Shown here: piece by piece, positions 8,806-16,841 of the stretch
How positions within the stretch are numbered: the first letter of the stretch is position 1
Layout: the number at the start of each line of letters is the position of its first letter
NCBI RefSeq assembly: GCF_001446935.1
Contig: NZ_LKKK01000002.1
Span: forward strand, 620,001-684,000
DNA: 64,000 nt
Direction: 5' to 3'
DNA from: Pseudomonas sp. TTU2014-080ASC
Lineage (GTDB): Bacteria; Pseudomonadota; Gammaproteobacteria; Pseudomonadales; Pseudomonadaceae
Translations under genes and position numbers: made by a program
The notes under the pieces: model-generated
Database searches by the model: none
Seen by the model: only the letters and a program-made list of their open reading frames with translations
Told to the model about the DNA's origin: nothing

Positions 8806-9748
8806 CGAAGTAGCAGAAGCCAGTGGTGACGTTGCATTTAGGAGAGCTGTCATTGATCGGGGCGGTATCCACCGGTGCCAGATCCAGCGTGTTGAATGAC
8901 GGCTCGAAGATGCCAATGATGGTTTGCACCGTTTCGAAGATCGGGTTTTCGTCAATCAAGGTGCCCAGAACAAAATCGTCTACTTTTTCGTCGAAGTGGC
9001 TGCCTTCTCCACCTTCAGTCTGAGCCACCCAGCCATCAGCCAGAACCGCTGAGCGGGCACCGACATTCAGCTGGTTAAAACGGTCACCAAACAGTGGCTG
9101 GTTGCCCAGCTGGCTGCTGCCGGTCATTGGTACTGGAATGTTCACGGCAGTGGTGTAGAAATTGCGGGTCGGGTGGGCGATCTGCATAAAGTCCTGATCA
9201 CCGCGGCCGAAGCTGATGACGTTGAGAACATCAGCAACAAAGCCCATAACCTCGTTGTAGCCGTCGACAATCTCGTAAGCGATGGAAGGTGTCGCCCGGT
9301 TAGCGATAGCTGAGGACTCCGCCATATCGCCAGGGGCTGTCATGGGTTGTCCGCCATTGCCGTGGGTCCAGCGCCAGAAGTTGTTGGCCTGTGTAGCGGT
9401 CTGCGGGTCAATGTCTTGCGCATCAAATGCCTGTGGCATCTGGTTAAAACTGAGCACGCGACGTTCGGCGGTATTGAGGATGTCATCGTCGCTGCGAACA
9501 GCCAGGTAGCCATCTTGCAGATTCATCTGGCTGGGTATCGTCTCGCCCTCAACACCATTGCGTTGATACCAGACCGTGCGCTCCCAAGCGGTGTAGCGGG
9601 CTGCTTCCTGGGCCTTGTAGGACATGTCAGAAAGCTTGGCGACGACCGGAACCAACACAAACAGAATCAACAGGAAGCCAGCTGTCATGACCACGAATTC
9701 GGTCATGGCCTGACCGTATTGGTGGGTTTTGGTCTGTGGCGCGATCAT
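8798..9748 (-). CDS. TadE-like minor pseudopilin
   Basis: This 316-residue protein carries a type IVb prepilin-like signal: G followed by QAMTEF (Glu +5, Phe +6), then a 20-residue hydrophobic helix, as in TadE/TadF proteins. The sequence KAQEAARYTAWERTVWY after the helix is typical of TadE-like proteins. The remainder is a large periplasmic region with two cysteines near the C-terminus. Its ATG overlaps the stop of the upstream tadG-like gene (ATGA). It likely needs a prepilin peptidase, which is not encoded in this window. Confidence 0.75.
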   Translation of the reverse strand: MIAPQTKTHQYGQAMTEFVVMTAGFLLILFVLVPVVAKLSDMSYKAQEAARYTAWERTVWYQRNGVEGETIPSQMNLQDGYLAVRSDDDILNTAERRVLSFNQMPQAFDAQDIDPQTATQANNFWRWTHGNGGQPMTAPGDMAESSAIANRATPSIAYEIVDGYNEVMGFVADVLNVISFGRGDQDFMQIAHPTRNFYTTAVNIPVPMTGSSQLGNQPLFGDRFNQLNVGARSAVLADGWVAQTEGGEGSHFDEKVDDFVLGTLIDENPIFETVQTIIGIFEPSFNTLDLAPVDTAPINDSSPKCNVTTGFCYFDE

Positions 9749-11790
9749 TGTGGTATCGCCCCGATGATGCCGTCTTTAGCCTGATCCAGAACCTTGTCAG
9801 TGATGTCTTCGATCGGGCCTCTGGCAAAGGTATTGAGTGGTGCCGGCATCTTGTCGAGCAGGACATCGCGGCCGGGCTTGACCACGTTGTCGAAGGCCAG
9901 ATCAATCAGGAAGCCGGCCACGTAGGATGGCGTGATGCTCATCATGCCCAGCAGCTCCTGAATATCGATCTTGCCCGAGGCAATAAACTCGATAAACCGG
10001 CTGGGTTCACGCAGGCGGGCATCCCAGAATGGGCTGTACTGGTTGGCTGATTCTTCGCGGCCGGAGGGCGGGGCAAAATAGGTTTCAGCGGAAGATACGG
10101 TCATCATCCGCTCGCCATCTCCCCACAAATCAATCAGTGGGTTGTCGTCCACACCGTTGGTTTCCAGGGCAAAGCGGCCTTGGCGAATATTCAGGCTGTC
10201 CTGGTTGTCGCTGGTACGAATGCTTTCCAGTGGTTTGGAGACGGCGACGGTGAATTCTTTACTCACACCGCTATCGGCATGGTCAGCCCCCAAGGTGAAG
10301 AACGAAGGGGAACCGCTGTAGCCGACGGTCACGTCTGAAGGCATATGCCCGTGAGAGGTGGGTACGATGGGCATGTGGGCCCAGCCCCAAGTGGTAGCGT
10401 GCACAGGGCGCATTGCATCGCCATAGGGCACATTCTTTTTGTACAGCATGGCATCGGCGGGTGTGCCCCACTGTGTGGGGAACAGCTTCTGATCCCCTTG
10501 GTTTGTAACCAACTGATGCGTACCGGCACCCAGAGGCAGGCCAAAGCCGAGACCGAATTCGCCGTCAAATAAGGTCAAGCAACCGGCCAAAGGCATACAG
10601 ATTTCTACGGCCAGGGAAATATTGAATTCCGCACCCATGGAGCTGTAATCCAGGGACGACCAGCCGTATACCGGGATGGCCTTACTCGCGTTGGCGATGC
10701 TCAGGGGGTTGTAAACAAAGGCTGTGCCGCCGTTGTTGAACACACCGACTTCAAACCTGAAGCCCAGCTTGATGTTGATAAAGCCCAGATAGATCGGGAT
10801 TTCCGGGATACCAAAACCAACAGTCGCATTGAAGTTACGCTTGCTCAGCCAGTCATTCCGGCTGCCGTTGAGTAGCGCGGCAAAATGCCGGGCAGAGTTG
10901 CGCGCATCAATGCTGCTCAAACTGTTGGGCGTTTTGTTGTGCATCTCCGGGGAGTTGTTGACCAGCATTGAGGCCGGTCCACCACCGAGAAAGTCCGAGA
11001 CAATGCTGCCGGGGCTGGGGTCGCTTTCTTCCGTCTCCAGTTGCACAGGAGAGGGGCCGGGCGGTGTACCGGGTGTCGGAGCCGTGGGTTCGTTACTGGC
11101 CCCGGTTGCTGCATCAATCAGGCTCGACAGCGGCAGGTAGTCAGCGAAATAAGTGAGGATGAAATTCTGAATCAGGAACAGGTGCGACATGGTCGCCACT
11201 TCAAGCATGTCGTCTGTTCGGTGAGCCATCCGGTGCTGAGCGACAACCTCTTCAGGAACTGAAATCTGGGCTTCAAAGGTCGCAATGGAAAAGGCTTTCT
11301 GGAAAAAGCCCATGATCATGTTGAAGCTGGAAACCACACGCGGATAGATCGACACAATCGGTGTCGCAGCAGCCTGTACGCCCATGCCGATGATTTGATA
11401 CGGCAATGTGACGATCGACAGGATGTCGCTGATCATCGGCTTGGGGGCCGGTGGCGCGACTGGAATCTGGTACGCCGGGAAGGAGTTCACCCAGCCTGGA
11501 ATATTGGCGTAGCGCTTGGACCAGGACATCAACGCAACCACCTGCGCAACCGACAGCTCATTAGCGATGATGGCCCGGTTGGTGTAAGCGATCAGATTCT
11601 GGTGCCGGGCAAAGAGTTTTGCCTGCGAGTAAACGGCGGCGTCAGCAGCGTTTTCCAACTGCACACGGTCACGCGTGAGAACGCCCTGATTGAACATGAC
11701 AATCAGGGCGATCAGCGTAATGCCAACAAAGAGCAGACCAAAGACCATGGCCTGCCCCTGCTGGAGCTTCCGGTTCATGACGCCGCGCAT
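9745..11790 (-). CDS. TadG-like pilus assembly membrane protein
   Basis: This 681-residue protein has one N-terminal membrane helix (about 13-34) in the context GQAMVFGLLFVGITLIALIV. A TadG-type LENAADAAVYSQAKLFARHQN segment follows, then a large periplasmic domain rich in Gly, Pro and Asn. It lacks the Glu +5 of true pseudopilins, so it is probably a membrane-anchored Tad component. An alternative ATG five codons in is possible; neither start has a strong ribosome-binding site. It follows the flp-like gene by 3 bp and overlaps the TadE-like gene by four. Confidence 0.72.
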   Translation of the reverse strand: MRGVMNRKLQQGQAMVFGLLFVGITLIALIVMFNQGVLTRDRVQLENAADAAVYSQAKLFARHQNLIAYTNRAIIANELSVAQVVALMSWSKRYANIPGWVNSFPAYQIPVAPPAPKPMISDILSIVTLPYQIIGMGVQAAATPIVSIYPRVVSSFNMIMGFFQKAFSIATFEAQISVPEEVVAQHRMAHRTDDMLEVATMSHLFLIQNFILTYFADYLPLSSLIDAATGASNEPTAPTPGTPPGPSPVQLETEESDPSPGSIVSDFLGGGPASMLVNNSPEMHNKTPNSLSSIDARNSARHFAALLNGSRNDWLSKRNFNATVGFGIPEIPIYLGFINIKLGFRFEVGVFNNGGTAFVYNPLSIANASKAIPVYGWSSLDYSSMGAEFNISLAVEICMPLAGCLTLFDGEFGLGFGLPLGAGTHQLVTNQGDQKLFPTQWGTPADAMLYKKNVPYGDAMRPVHATTWGWAHMPIVPTSHGHMPSDVTVGYSGSPSFFTLGADHADSGVSKEFTVAVSKPLESIRTSDNQDSLNIRQGRFALETNGVDDNPLIDLWGDGERMMTVSSAETYFAPPSGREESANQYSPFWDARLREPSRFIEFIASGKIDIQELLGMMSITPSYVAGFLIDLAFDNVVKPGRDVLLDKMPAPLNTFARGPIEDITDKVLDQAKDGIIGAIPQ

Positions 11791-11793
11791 GAC

Positions 11794-12051
11794 TTACTGG
11801 CGTTCTTCTTGCTGGAAGCTGCCGAGGTTGTGAGCCGTGGTACCGGCTGCTTGGGCGTCTGCGCCAGTTTGCAGGGCGCTTTGCTGCGCCTGACCGCCAC
11901 CCAGCTCGGCGGCCATGTCACCCACCTGCTCACGAACGGTGCTACCGAACAGGTTGTAAACCACGATGGCGGAAATGGCGATCAGCGCCACGATGATGAT
12001 GTATTCGGTCATGCCCTGACCTAACTGGCGTGCGCGCGACTTAAGCGACAT
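11794..12051 (-). CDS. flp: Flp-type type IVb pilin
   Basis: This 85-residue protein has a short basic leader and the canonical prepilin site G11-QGMTEY (Glu at +5, Tyr at +6 after G11). A hydrophobic helix follows (IIIVALIAISAIVVYNLFG), with a hydrophilic tail rich in Gln, Ala and Gly. Flp pilins are the major fibre subunit. It is the first gene of the Tad operon, and GGGGAG lies six bases before its ATG. The Gly-Gln-x-Met-Thr-Glu start is shared with two larger proteins of this operon. The tail of about 45 residues after the helix is longer than in the shortest Flp pilins. Confidence 0.85.
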   Translation of the reverse strand: MSLKSRARQLGQGMTEYIIIVALIAISAIVVYNLFGSTVREQVGDMAAELGGGQAQQSALQTGADAQAAGTTAHNLGSFQQEERQ

Positions 12052-12801
12052 GGAGCTCCCCTTTGACTCTTGTGAGTCTTATGTTGGCTAAGTGACAGAT
12101 CATGCTTTGGCTCACAGGGCAGGCTGTGGGCAAAGCGCGTAAGCAACGCATGCCTTTCTCTTGTACGAACGGTCAGGTTGCCTAGTGGGGGGACATTAGC
12201 CGAGGGGCGGGGAGCAGTGCCCCGTTTGTTTGAATAGGTAGGAGGTTCTATGGTACAAAAAAATACTTATTTTCAGGTACTCGCTGATTTTTTGCCTGAA
12301 TGAGTCGCATTTATGAGGAATTTTGCGACTTAGTTTGATTGGCGATGATGCCCGGTTTAGAGCGCTTTCAATGCCAGATAGGGTGGCGGGAAGGGCTTTG
12401 GGTGGCACTGACTCTTGTCAGTAAAATGGCCATGTTTTTTTGGCGCGTATATTTTTATTTGTGGCCGACTCACGCTGTTTGCGTGGCTGAAAATGTGTAT
12501 TTCGTGACGAAATTTACTAAACGAGCGGACTGCTAAGGCTCCGCTTAGCTCTCTGTGATGCCCAGTGCTCTGTTATGGGCGGCAGTGTGGCCAGTTTCAG
12601 GAAAGCTGTTGTTGCTGAGTGTCTGCAGACGCTGCCTATAAAGTTTTTCAGGCGCCCAGCTAGCGATTCAAATTGAACTCTGCCAATAACAAGAAGGGGC
12701 CTCCAAATGACTGGCCAGGCTCCCTCGCATTCAGGGGTATTGCTGTGTCTTATACATGTTTAGTCGGAACAGATGGTGCTGTTCAAAGGATTGGCTCGCC
12801 T
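12052..12801. promoter_or_regulatory. Regulatory gap between the Tad operon and the divergent two-component trio
   Basis: About 750 bp without a convincing gene separates the minus-strand flp gene from the plus-strand oxidoreductase-like gene, so it must hold both promoters. Part of it (about 12235-12520) is visibly AT-richer than its surroundings. It contains an inverted repeat AGTCGCA-N14-TGCGACT (12303-12330) and, on the minus strand, a near match to an AlgR site at 12164-12173. I could not assign clear -35/-10 boxes. Confidence 0.5.
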
Positions 12802-13302
12802 TTGAAAAACCGCCACCAAACCTTCACTTCTCTGGTCACCGGCCTGTTACTGAGTTTGGCCCTTATGCTGACCAGCTGGCCCGCTAAGGCAGAAGTACTG
12901 CTCACGTTAGAGTTTGGTGAGAAGCGAGTTGACCTTAGCCGTGAGCAACTGTTGTCATTGCCTCAGCATGAGATAAAAACCACCACTGTCTGGACCGATG
13001 GTGTCCGGCAGTTCAAAGGGCCCTTGGTGCGTGACGTTCTCGGCTTGCTCGATGCGCCTCTCAGCGATTCGGCCAACGCCAGGCTGATTGCACTCAATGA
13101 ATATGAAGTAAAAGTGGCAGTGCAGGATTACCTGACCTGGGATGTCATTCTGGCGTGGGAGCAGGATGGGCAGGTCATGACGCGCCTTGATAAGGGGCCG
13201 TTGTGGGTGGTGTATCCACGTGACAAGCATGTCGAGCTACAGGACTCTCGCTTTGACCACCGTTGGGCATGGATGCTGCGGACTATTAGCATCGAGCCCT
13301 GA
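12802..13302 (+). CDS. Periplasmic protein with molybdopterin-oxidoreductase-like fold
   Basis: The mature sequence resembles the small sulfite-oxidase-fold family (COG3915-like): FKGPLVRDVLGLL, ALNEYEVKVAVQDY, then DKGPLWVVYP and a C-terminal WAWMLRTISI. I see no conserved cysteine to bind molybdopterin, so it may bind another ligand or act as a sensor partner rather than an enzyme. The start is uncertain. I chose the TTG at 12802 because it yields a clean signal peptide ending at AKA; upstream in-frame TTG/GTG codons would add up to 43 residues. It is 9 bp upstream of a response regulator and probably in one operon with it. Confidence 0.65.
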   Translation: MKNRHQTFTSLVTGLLLSLALMLTSWPAKAEVLLTLEFGEKRVDLSREQLLSLPQHEIKTTTVWTDGVRQFKGPLVRDVLGLLDAPLSDSANARLIALNEYEVKVAVQDYLTWDVILAWEQDGQVMTRLDKGPLWVVYPRDKHVELQDSRFDHRWAWMLRTISIEP

Positions 13303-13311
13303 GGTATGGTC

Positions 13312-14355
13312 ATGTCTGCATGCATTCTATGCATCGAAGATGAGTCGACTTTGCTGCGCGACCTGTGTGAAGAGTTGACCATTGCGGGCTACTCGGTGCT
13401 TGCGGCCAGTACGGTCGATGAGGCTTTGGCGCATCTGGAAAATACCCGGCCTGACCTGATTCTCAGCGATGTGATGCTGGGAGGAGAGGCGCACCGTGAT
13501 GGCTACTTTATCCATGAATTTCTGCGAGAAAACCGCCCTGATCTGGCGGAAACCCCTTTCCTTTTTTTGACGGCGTTAGGCCATCGTAATGCGTTGCTTG
13601 AGGCCAAACGCAAAGGGGTGGATGACTATTTGGTTAAGCCTGTGGACTACGACATGCTGCTGGCTACTGTCGAAGCCCGACTGGCTCAGGTTACGCGTTT
13701 CAGGAGTCATGCGCAGCGGGAACGTCCTGATCTACTGCAACGCTTGAAAGGTGTTTTCGATCAGTTGCCAGGCGCTGCACTGCTGTGTGATCAGCACGGC
13801 CAGTTGCAGTACGCGACACCCAAGGCGCAACAGATAGCTACGGAAGAAAAACTCTGGCGCAGCAGTGTTGGCGGTACGCTGACTTGGCCGGTTCTGAAGG
13901 CGAGCGCCCACGAAAAAATTGCCTCTGCGTTGCAGGAGCTATGCAGCGCAGGTGCCCGCAAATTGCTGACACTGGAACGGAGCGACTGTTCTGCAGCGGT
14001 TGCTGCCAGCGTTGTGTGCCTTGAGGCTGAGGACAGTGCAGGGGCACGGTTGTTGGCGATCTTCCTGTCGTCGACACAAACCCGGCAAATGCCGGATGTG
14101 GGGGCGTTGCGGGAAATGTTCGGGTTGACGCCAACGGAGGCTAACGTGGCCTTGCTGTTGGCTCAGGGCAAACGATCCGAGGATGTGGCGCAAACGCTGG
14201 GCGTGTCGGCCACTACAGTGGCTTTCCACTTGCGCAACCTGTTTTCCAAAACCGGCGTTACCCGTCAATCGGAGCTAGTGGCGTTGATATTGTCCACCGG
14301 TTGGGCGATTCCCAGCTTGCCAGACAGTGCCCCTGAGCCCCGGGTCGGTAGCTGA
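13312..14355 (+). CDS. Response regulator: REC domain plus LuxR-type helix-turn-helix
   Basis: This 347-residue protein has an N-terminal receiver domain with acidic residues at 10-11, phospho-acceptor D53 (LILSDVML) and K109 (YLVKP). A middle segment (about 135-250) looks PAS-like, and a C-terminal LuxR-type HTH follows (FGLTPTEANVALLLAQGK...AFHLRNLFSKTGVTRQ). The ATG at 13312 is preferred over 13306 because GAGG lies seven bases before it. Its stop overlaps the kinase start (TGATG). As the only DNA-binding regulator beside the Tad operon it is a candidate controller of pilus genes, comparable in role to PprB of P. aeruginosa; this is inference. Confidence 0.88.
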   Translation: MSACILCIEDESTLLRDLCEELTIAGYSVLAASTVDEALAHLENTRPDLILSDVMLGGEAHRDGYFIHEFLRENRPDLAETPFLFLTALGHRNALLEAKRKGVDDYLVKPVDYDMLLATVEARLAQVTRFRSHAQRERPDLLQRLKGVFDQLPGAALLCDQHGQLQYATPKAQQIATEEKLWRSSVGGTLTWPVLKASAHEKIASALQELCSAGARKLLTLERSDCSAAVAASVVCLEAEDSAGARLLAIFLSSTQTRQMPDVGALREMFGLTPTEANVALLLAQGKRSEDVAQTLGVSATTVAFHLRNLFSKTGVTRQSELVALILSTGWAIPSLPDSAPEPRVGS

Positions 14356-15704
14356 TGCCCAATCGTGTGCGGGTCCGAAATCTGGCGGGCTTTGCGGTGC
14401 TGGGGTTTGTGCTGATGCTGGGGTGGGCGCTGTATAAGCTGCTCGATCTGCAATCGGAAATCAGTACCGATGTGGGCGAAAACATGGTCTGGGCCATCAG
14501 CCAGAGCATTTACCAGAGCACCCAGCTGGCCCATGTTGCCCGGGTGGCTCCGGTCACGCCTGAGTCCCAGGCGGAACATGACCTGCACTTGGATCTGTTG
14601 AAGTCCAGCGTGCAGATGCTCAATCAAGGTCCGCAACTGCGCTACATGCAACGCAGCGGTGTGGATAAAGATATTCAGCAGATCCTCGCACGCCTGGAGC
14701 AGGTGCCGATTGCCTATACGGAAATCACCCGGGCGCTGCGCATGGTGAGCAACTCGGTCATGCTGGCTGAGCGTGAGGATGCCGGCCTGAGACGCGATGC
14801 TAACCGGCATCTGATTTTTCAGGTAATTGCGACAGTGGTGGGCATCCTGCTTGCCGGTGCTCTGCTGTGCTGGCAAATGTTAATGAGCCTGCGCATGGCC
14901 ACTCGGGCCAAGGAAGAGCTGCAGATCCAGCACGTGCAAACCCAGCGCCTGCTTGAGGTGCTGCAGCAGGAGCGTTTGGTACGCTTGCGCTACCGGGATT
15001 TTGTGTCGCTGATGTCCCATCAGCTACGCACGCCGTTGGCGGTGATCGACTCCACGGCCCAGCGCCTGAAAAGGCAACTGAGTGAGCCTGTCTCGGAGGT
15101 TAGTCTTGAGGAGCGCTCGCAGCGTATCCGCAGTTCGGTCAATCACCTCAATCATCTGATCGGGCGAGTGCTGGAAGGCCTGCGCCTGGATGAAGGCGTG
15201 AGCAGCAGCGAAAGCGAGAGGCGTCTCGAATTGCAGGTGCATGATTGGGGGCGTTTGGTGGCATCTGCGCTGGAGCGTTTTGGCGACTTGCTGAACGAGC
15301 GCCCCGTACGCCTGAATTGGCCTGAAGGTACCACAGGTTTGCAGGTTGAATGTGATCAGACATGGACCATCGAGATCCTCTGCAACCTAATCTCCAATGC
15401 GCACAAGTACAGCCCGCCGGGTAGGGCGATTGAAATCACCATGAGCTTGCGCGAAGAGGTGTTCGAATGTGTCGTTCGTGACCATGGTTGTGGGGTAGAA
15501 GAGGCCGAAGCAGAACTGATTTTTGAGCGTTTCTACCGGGCAGGAAACAATCCCAACGTCGTGGGAATTGGTCTCGGCCTGCCTATTGCCAGGACCTTGG
15601 CCGAGTGGCATGGCGGCACACTTACTGTGGTAAATGCGGCAGATGGTGGTGCCATGTTTACCCTGACACTTCCTCAAAATAAGCACTGTTCTAAGGCTGA
15701 ATAA
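14355..15704 (+). CDS. Membrane sensor histidine kinase
   Basis: This 449-residue kinase has two membrane helices (about 10-30 and 153-178) around a periplasmic sensor of about 120 residues with no recognised domain. A coiled segment, a HisKA domain with phospho-accepting H222 (SHQLRTPL) and a HATPase domain follow, with N-box N348 (NLISNAHKYS), G1 DHGCG and G2 GIGLGLPIA. It is translationally coupled to the response regulator. The oxidoreductase-like periplasmic protein encoded first in the operon could feed its sensor domain; that is a guess from context. Confidence 0.9.
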   Translation: MPNRVRVRNLAGFAVLGFVLMLGWALYKLLDLQSEISTDVGENMVWAISQSIYQSTQLAHVARVAPVTPESQAEHDLHLDLLKSSVQMLNQGPQLRYMQRSGVDKDIQQILARLEQVPIAYTEITRALRMVSNSVMLAEREDAGLRRDANRHLIFQVIATVVGILLAGALLCWQMLMSLRMATRAKEELQIQHVQTQRLLEVLQQERLVRLRYRDFVSLMSHQLRTPLAVIDSTAQRLKRQLSEPVSEVSLEERSQRIRSSVNHLNHLIGRVLEGLRLDEGVSSSESERRLELQVHDWGRLVASALERFGDLLNERPVRLNWPEGTTGLQVECDQTWTIEILCNLISNAHKYSPPGRAIEITMSLREEVFECVVRDHGCGVEEAEAELIFERFYRAGNNPNVVGIGLGLPIARTLAEWHGGTLTVVNAADGGAMFTLTLPQNKHCSKAE

Positions 15705-15737
15705 GGCCGTTCAGGTTCAGATCATCACTTGCGTGCT

Positions 15738-15764
15738 GAGGCTGAAGGCAGTGCTGTCAGCCTC
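15738..15764. terminator. Hairpin between convergent genes, no T-tract
   Basis: An 8-bp inverted repeat (GAGGCTGA / TCAGCCTC, 11-nt loop) lies in the 86-bp gap between the kinase gene and the convergent DUF2790 gene. It lacks a T-run on either side, so it is a weak terminator candidate. Confidence 0.3.
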
Positions 15765-15790
15765 TGCATTTGCCGCCCGGACCAAACGCT

Positions 15791-16039
15791 TCAGTTCTTG
15801 TTGTAGCAGTTGTCAGCCAAGACCTGATACGACAGTTTGCGAACTTCGCCGTTCGAATTCTGATAAGTCATTACGGCTGTGACCGGTTGGCAGATCTGCT
15901 CGGTTTTAGGCAGTTTGATGGATAGCACGCGGGCGATGTCCAGTTTGGTGCCATAGCGATACTGATCGATCTGAGTGTCGTTCGCTTGAGCCAGGCCAAC
16001 GAAGGCGAACAGAGAAAAAGCAAGAGTGAAAAGGCGCAT
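15791..16039 (-). CDS. DUF2790 small periplasmic protein
   Basis: This 82-residue protein has a signal peptide (first 19 residues, ending in AQA). The DUF2790 pattern follows: YRYGTKLDIARVLSI, a cysteine, VMTYQNSNGEVRKLSYQV and a final cysteine near the C-terminus. These small proteins are multiplied in Pseudomonas and have no established function; the two cysteines probably pair. The gene stands alone, convergent with the kinase gene, and has an inverted repeat 48 bp upstream. Confidence 0.8.
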   Translation of the reverse strand: MRLFTLAFSLFAFVGLAQANDTQIDQYRYGTKLDIARVLSIKLPKTEQICQPVTAVMTYQNSNGEVRKLSYQVLADNCYNKN

Positions 16040-16086
16040 GAGTGATTACCTGTTTGCAGTGCATGTTGTTTGCCCTGTTGACGAGG

Positions 16087-16106
16087 GCCGAATAACCCTA
16101 TTCGGC
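16087..16106. repeat. Perfect inverted repeat upstream of the DUF2790 gene
   Basis: Two 8-bp arms (GCCGAATA and TATTCGGC) flank the 4-base spacer ACCC. The element lies 48-67 bp before the DUF2790 start codon, where an operator would act on its promoter. It is not followed by a T-tract on either strand. Confidence 0.45.
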
Positions 16107-16226
16107 GTCGCTTATGCGGTTGTTGTCAGGAGCAGGTGTAATGCTAAGAACATGCCTGTTTCAGGTGAAATTGCCTTTAGTGATCGTGCCCATTGCTGGA
16201 AACGATAGCTTGCTTATGATATTGCC

Positions 16227-16841
16227 TCAGTTCCTTTCCCCGGTCGCCAAGGCGGATGATCCGCTTGCCAGAGCCCACGCCACAATCTGCTGGCTCAGCG
16301 CATCAGTTGCATGACCAAATGCTTGCACCACGGACGCTATCTCGCTGTTGACCGCCGGTTTTATGCTGGTGAAGCGCTGGCTGGCTACGATGCTCTTGTC
16401 GCGGACATTGACCAGTTGCGCATCAAGCTGAATGTGCACCTGAACCTGGCCATCCTGATACTGACTGTTGAAGCGACGTAGGCTGCTGACCAGCTCCAGA
16501 TCAGCCTGCAGATTCTGCTCATCGTTGCTCAGGGCCTGGATACGCCCGTCATCGCGGAACGCATCGAGCAAGCGGTTGCGCAGCAGTTTCGGTGTGCGCT
16601 CACTCCAGCGCACACCTTGATATGCATTGACCACACCAGCTTGCGGGAGCACCACGATCCGCGTGCCATCGAAGAGCTGCTCGCTGTCTGGTCTATTGAT
16701 ACGTAACGACCAGCTCACCGCCGGGCTTTGCACAGGCAGTGCTGATGCGGGTAGCAGGTAAATATCCAGAGGTTCGCTTTTCGGCAGAATTGAGCAGCCG
16801 CTGAACAGGCTTAAGCACAGCAGCAGAAGAAAGGGCTTCAT
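16227..16841 (-). CDS. ABC-type transport auxiliary lipoprotein (PqiC-like) of an MCE system
   Basis: This 204-residue lipoprotein has a lipobox LFSGC (Cys near 16) and an ABC-type transport auxiliary lipoprotein domain (YLLPAS near the start, GTRIVVLP, RWSERTPKLLRNRLLDAF). PqiC/LetB-type partners sit at the outer membrane and help MCE proteins bridge the periplasm. Its ATG overlaps the stop of the MCE gene (ATGA), so the four genes form one operon. The equivalent Pseudomonas operon resembles PA3211-PA3214 in order, from memory. Confidence 0.82.
   Translation of the reverse strand: MKPFLLLLCLSLFSGCSILPKSEPLDIYLLPASALPVQSPAVSWSLRINRPDSEQLFDGTRIVVLPQAGVVNAYQGVRWSERTPKLLRNRLLDAFRDDGRIQALSNDEQNLQADLELVSSLRRFNSQYQDGQVQVHIQLDAQLVNVRDKSIVASQRFTSIKPAVNSEIASVVQAFGHATDALSQQIVAWALASGSSALATGERN

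Noticed and set aside
8806..8955. 50-codon N-terminal extension of the secreted protein in the Tad operon
   Set aside because: It lies inside the upstream gene in another frame and would hide a good signal peptide.
12403..12418. TGGCAC followed by CTTGT, resembling a sigma-54 promoter
   Set aside because: The spacing is one base too long and the -12 element is TTGT rather than TTGC.
12707..12763. 18-codon frame with a fair ribosome-binding site before the oxidoreductase-like gene
   Set aside because: Too short to distinguish from chance; could be a leader peptide but nothing supports it.
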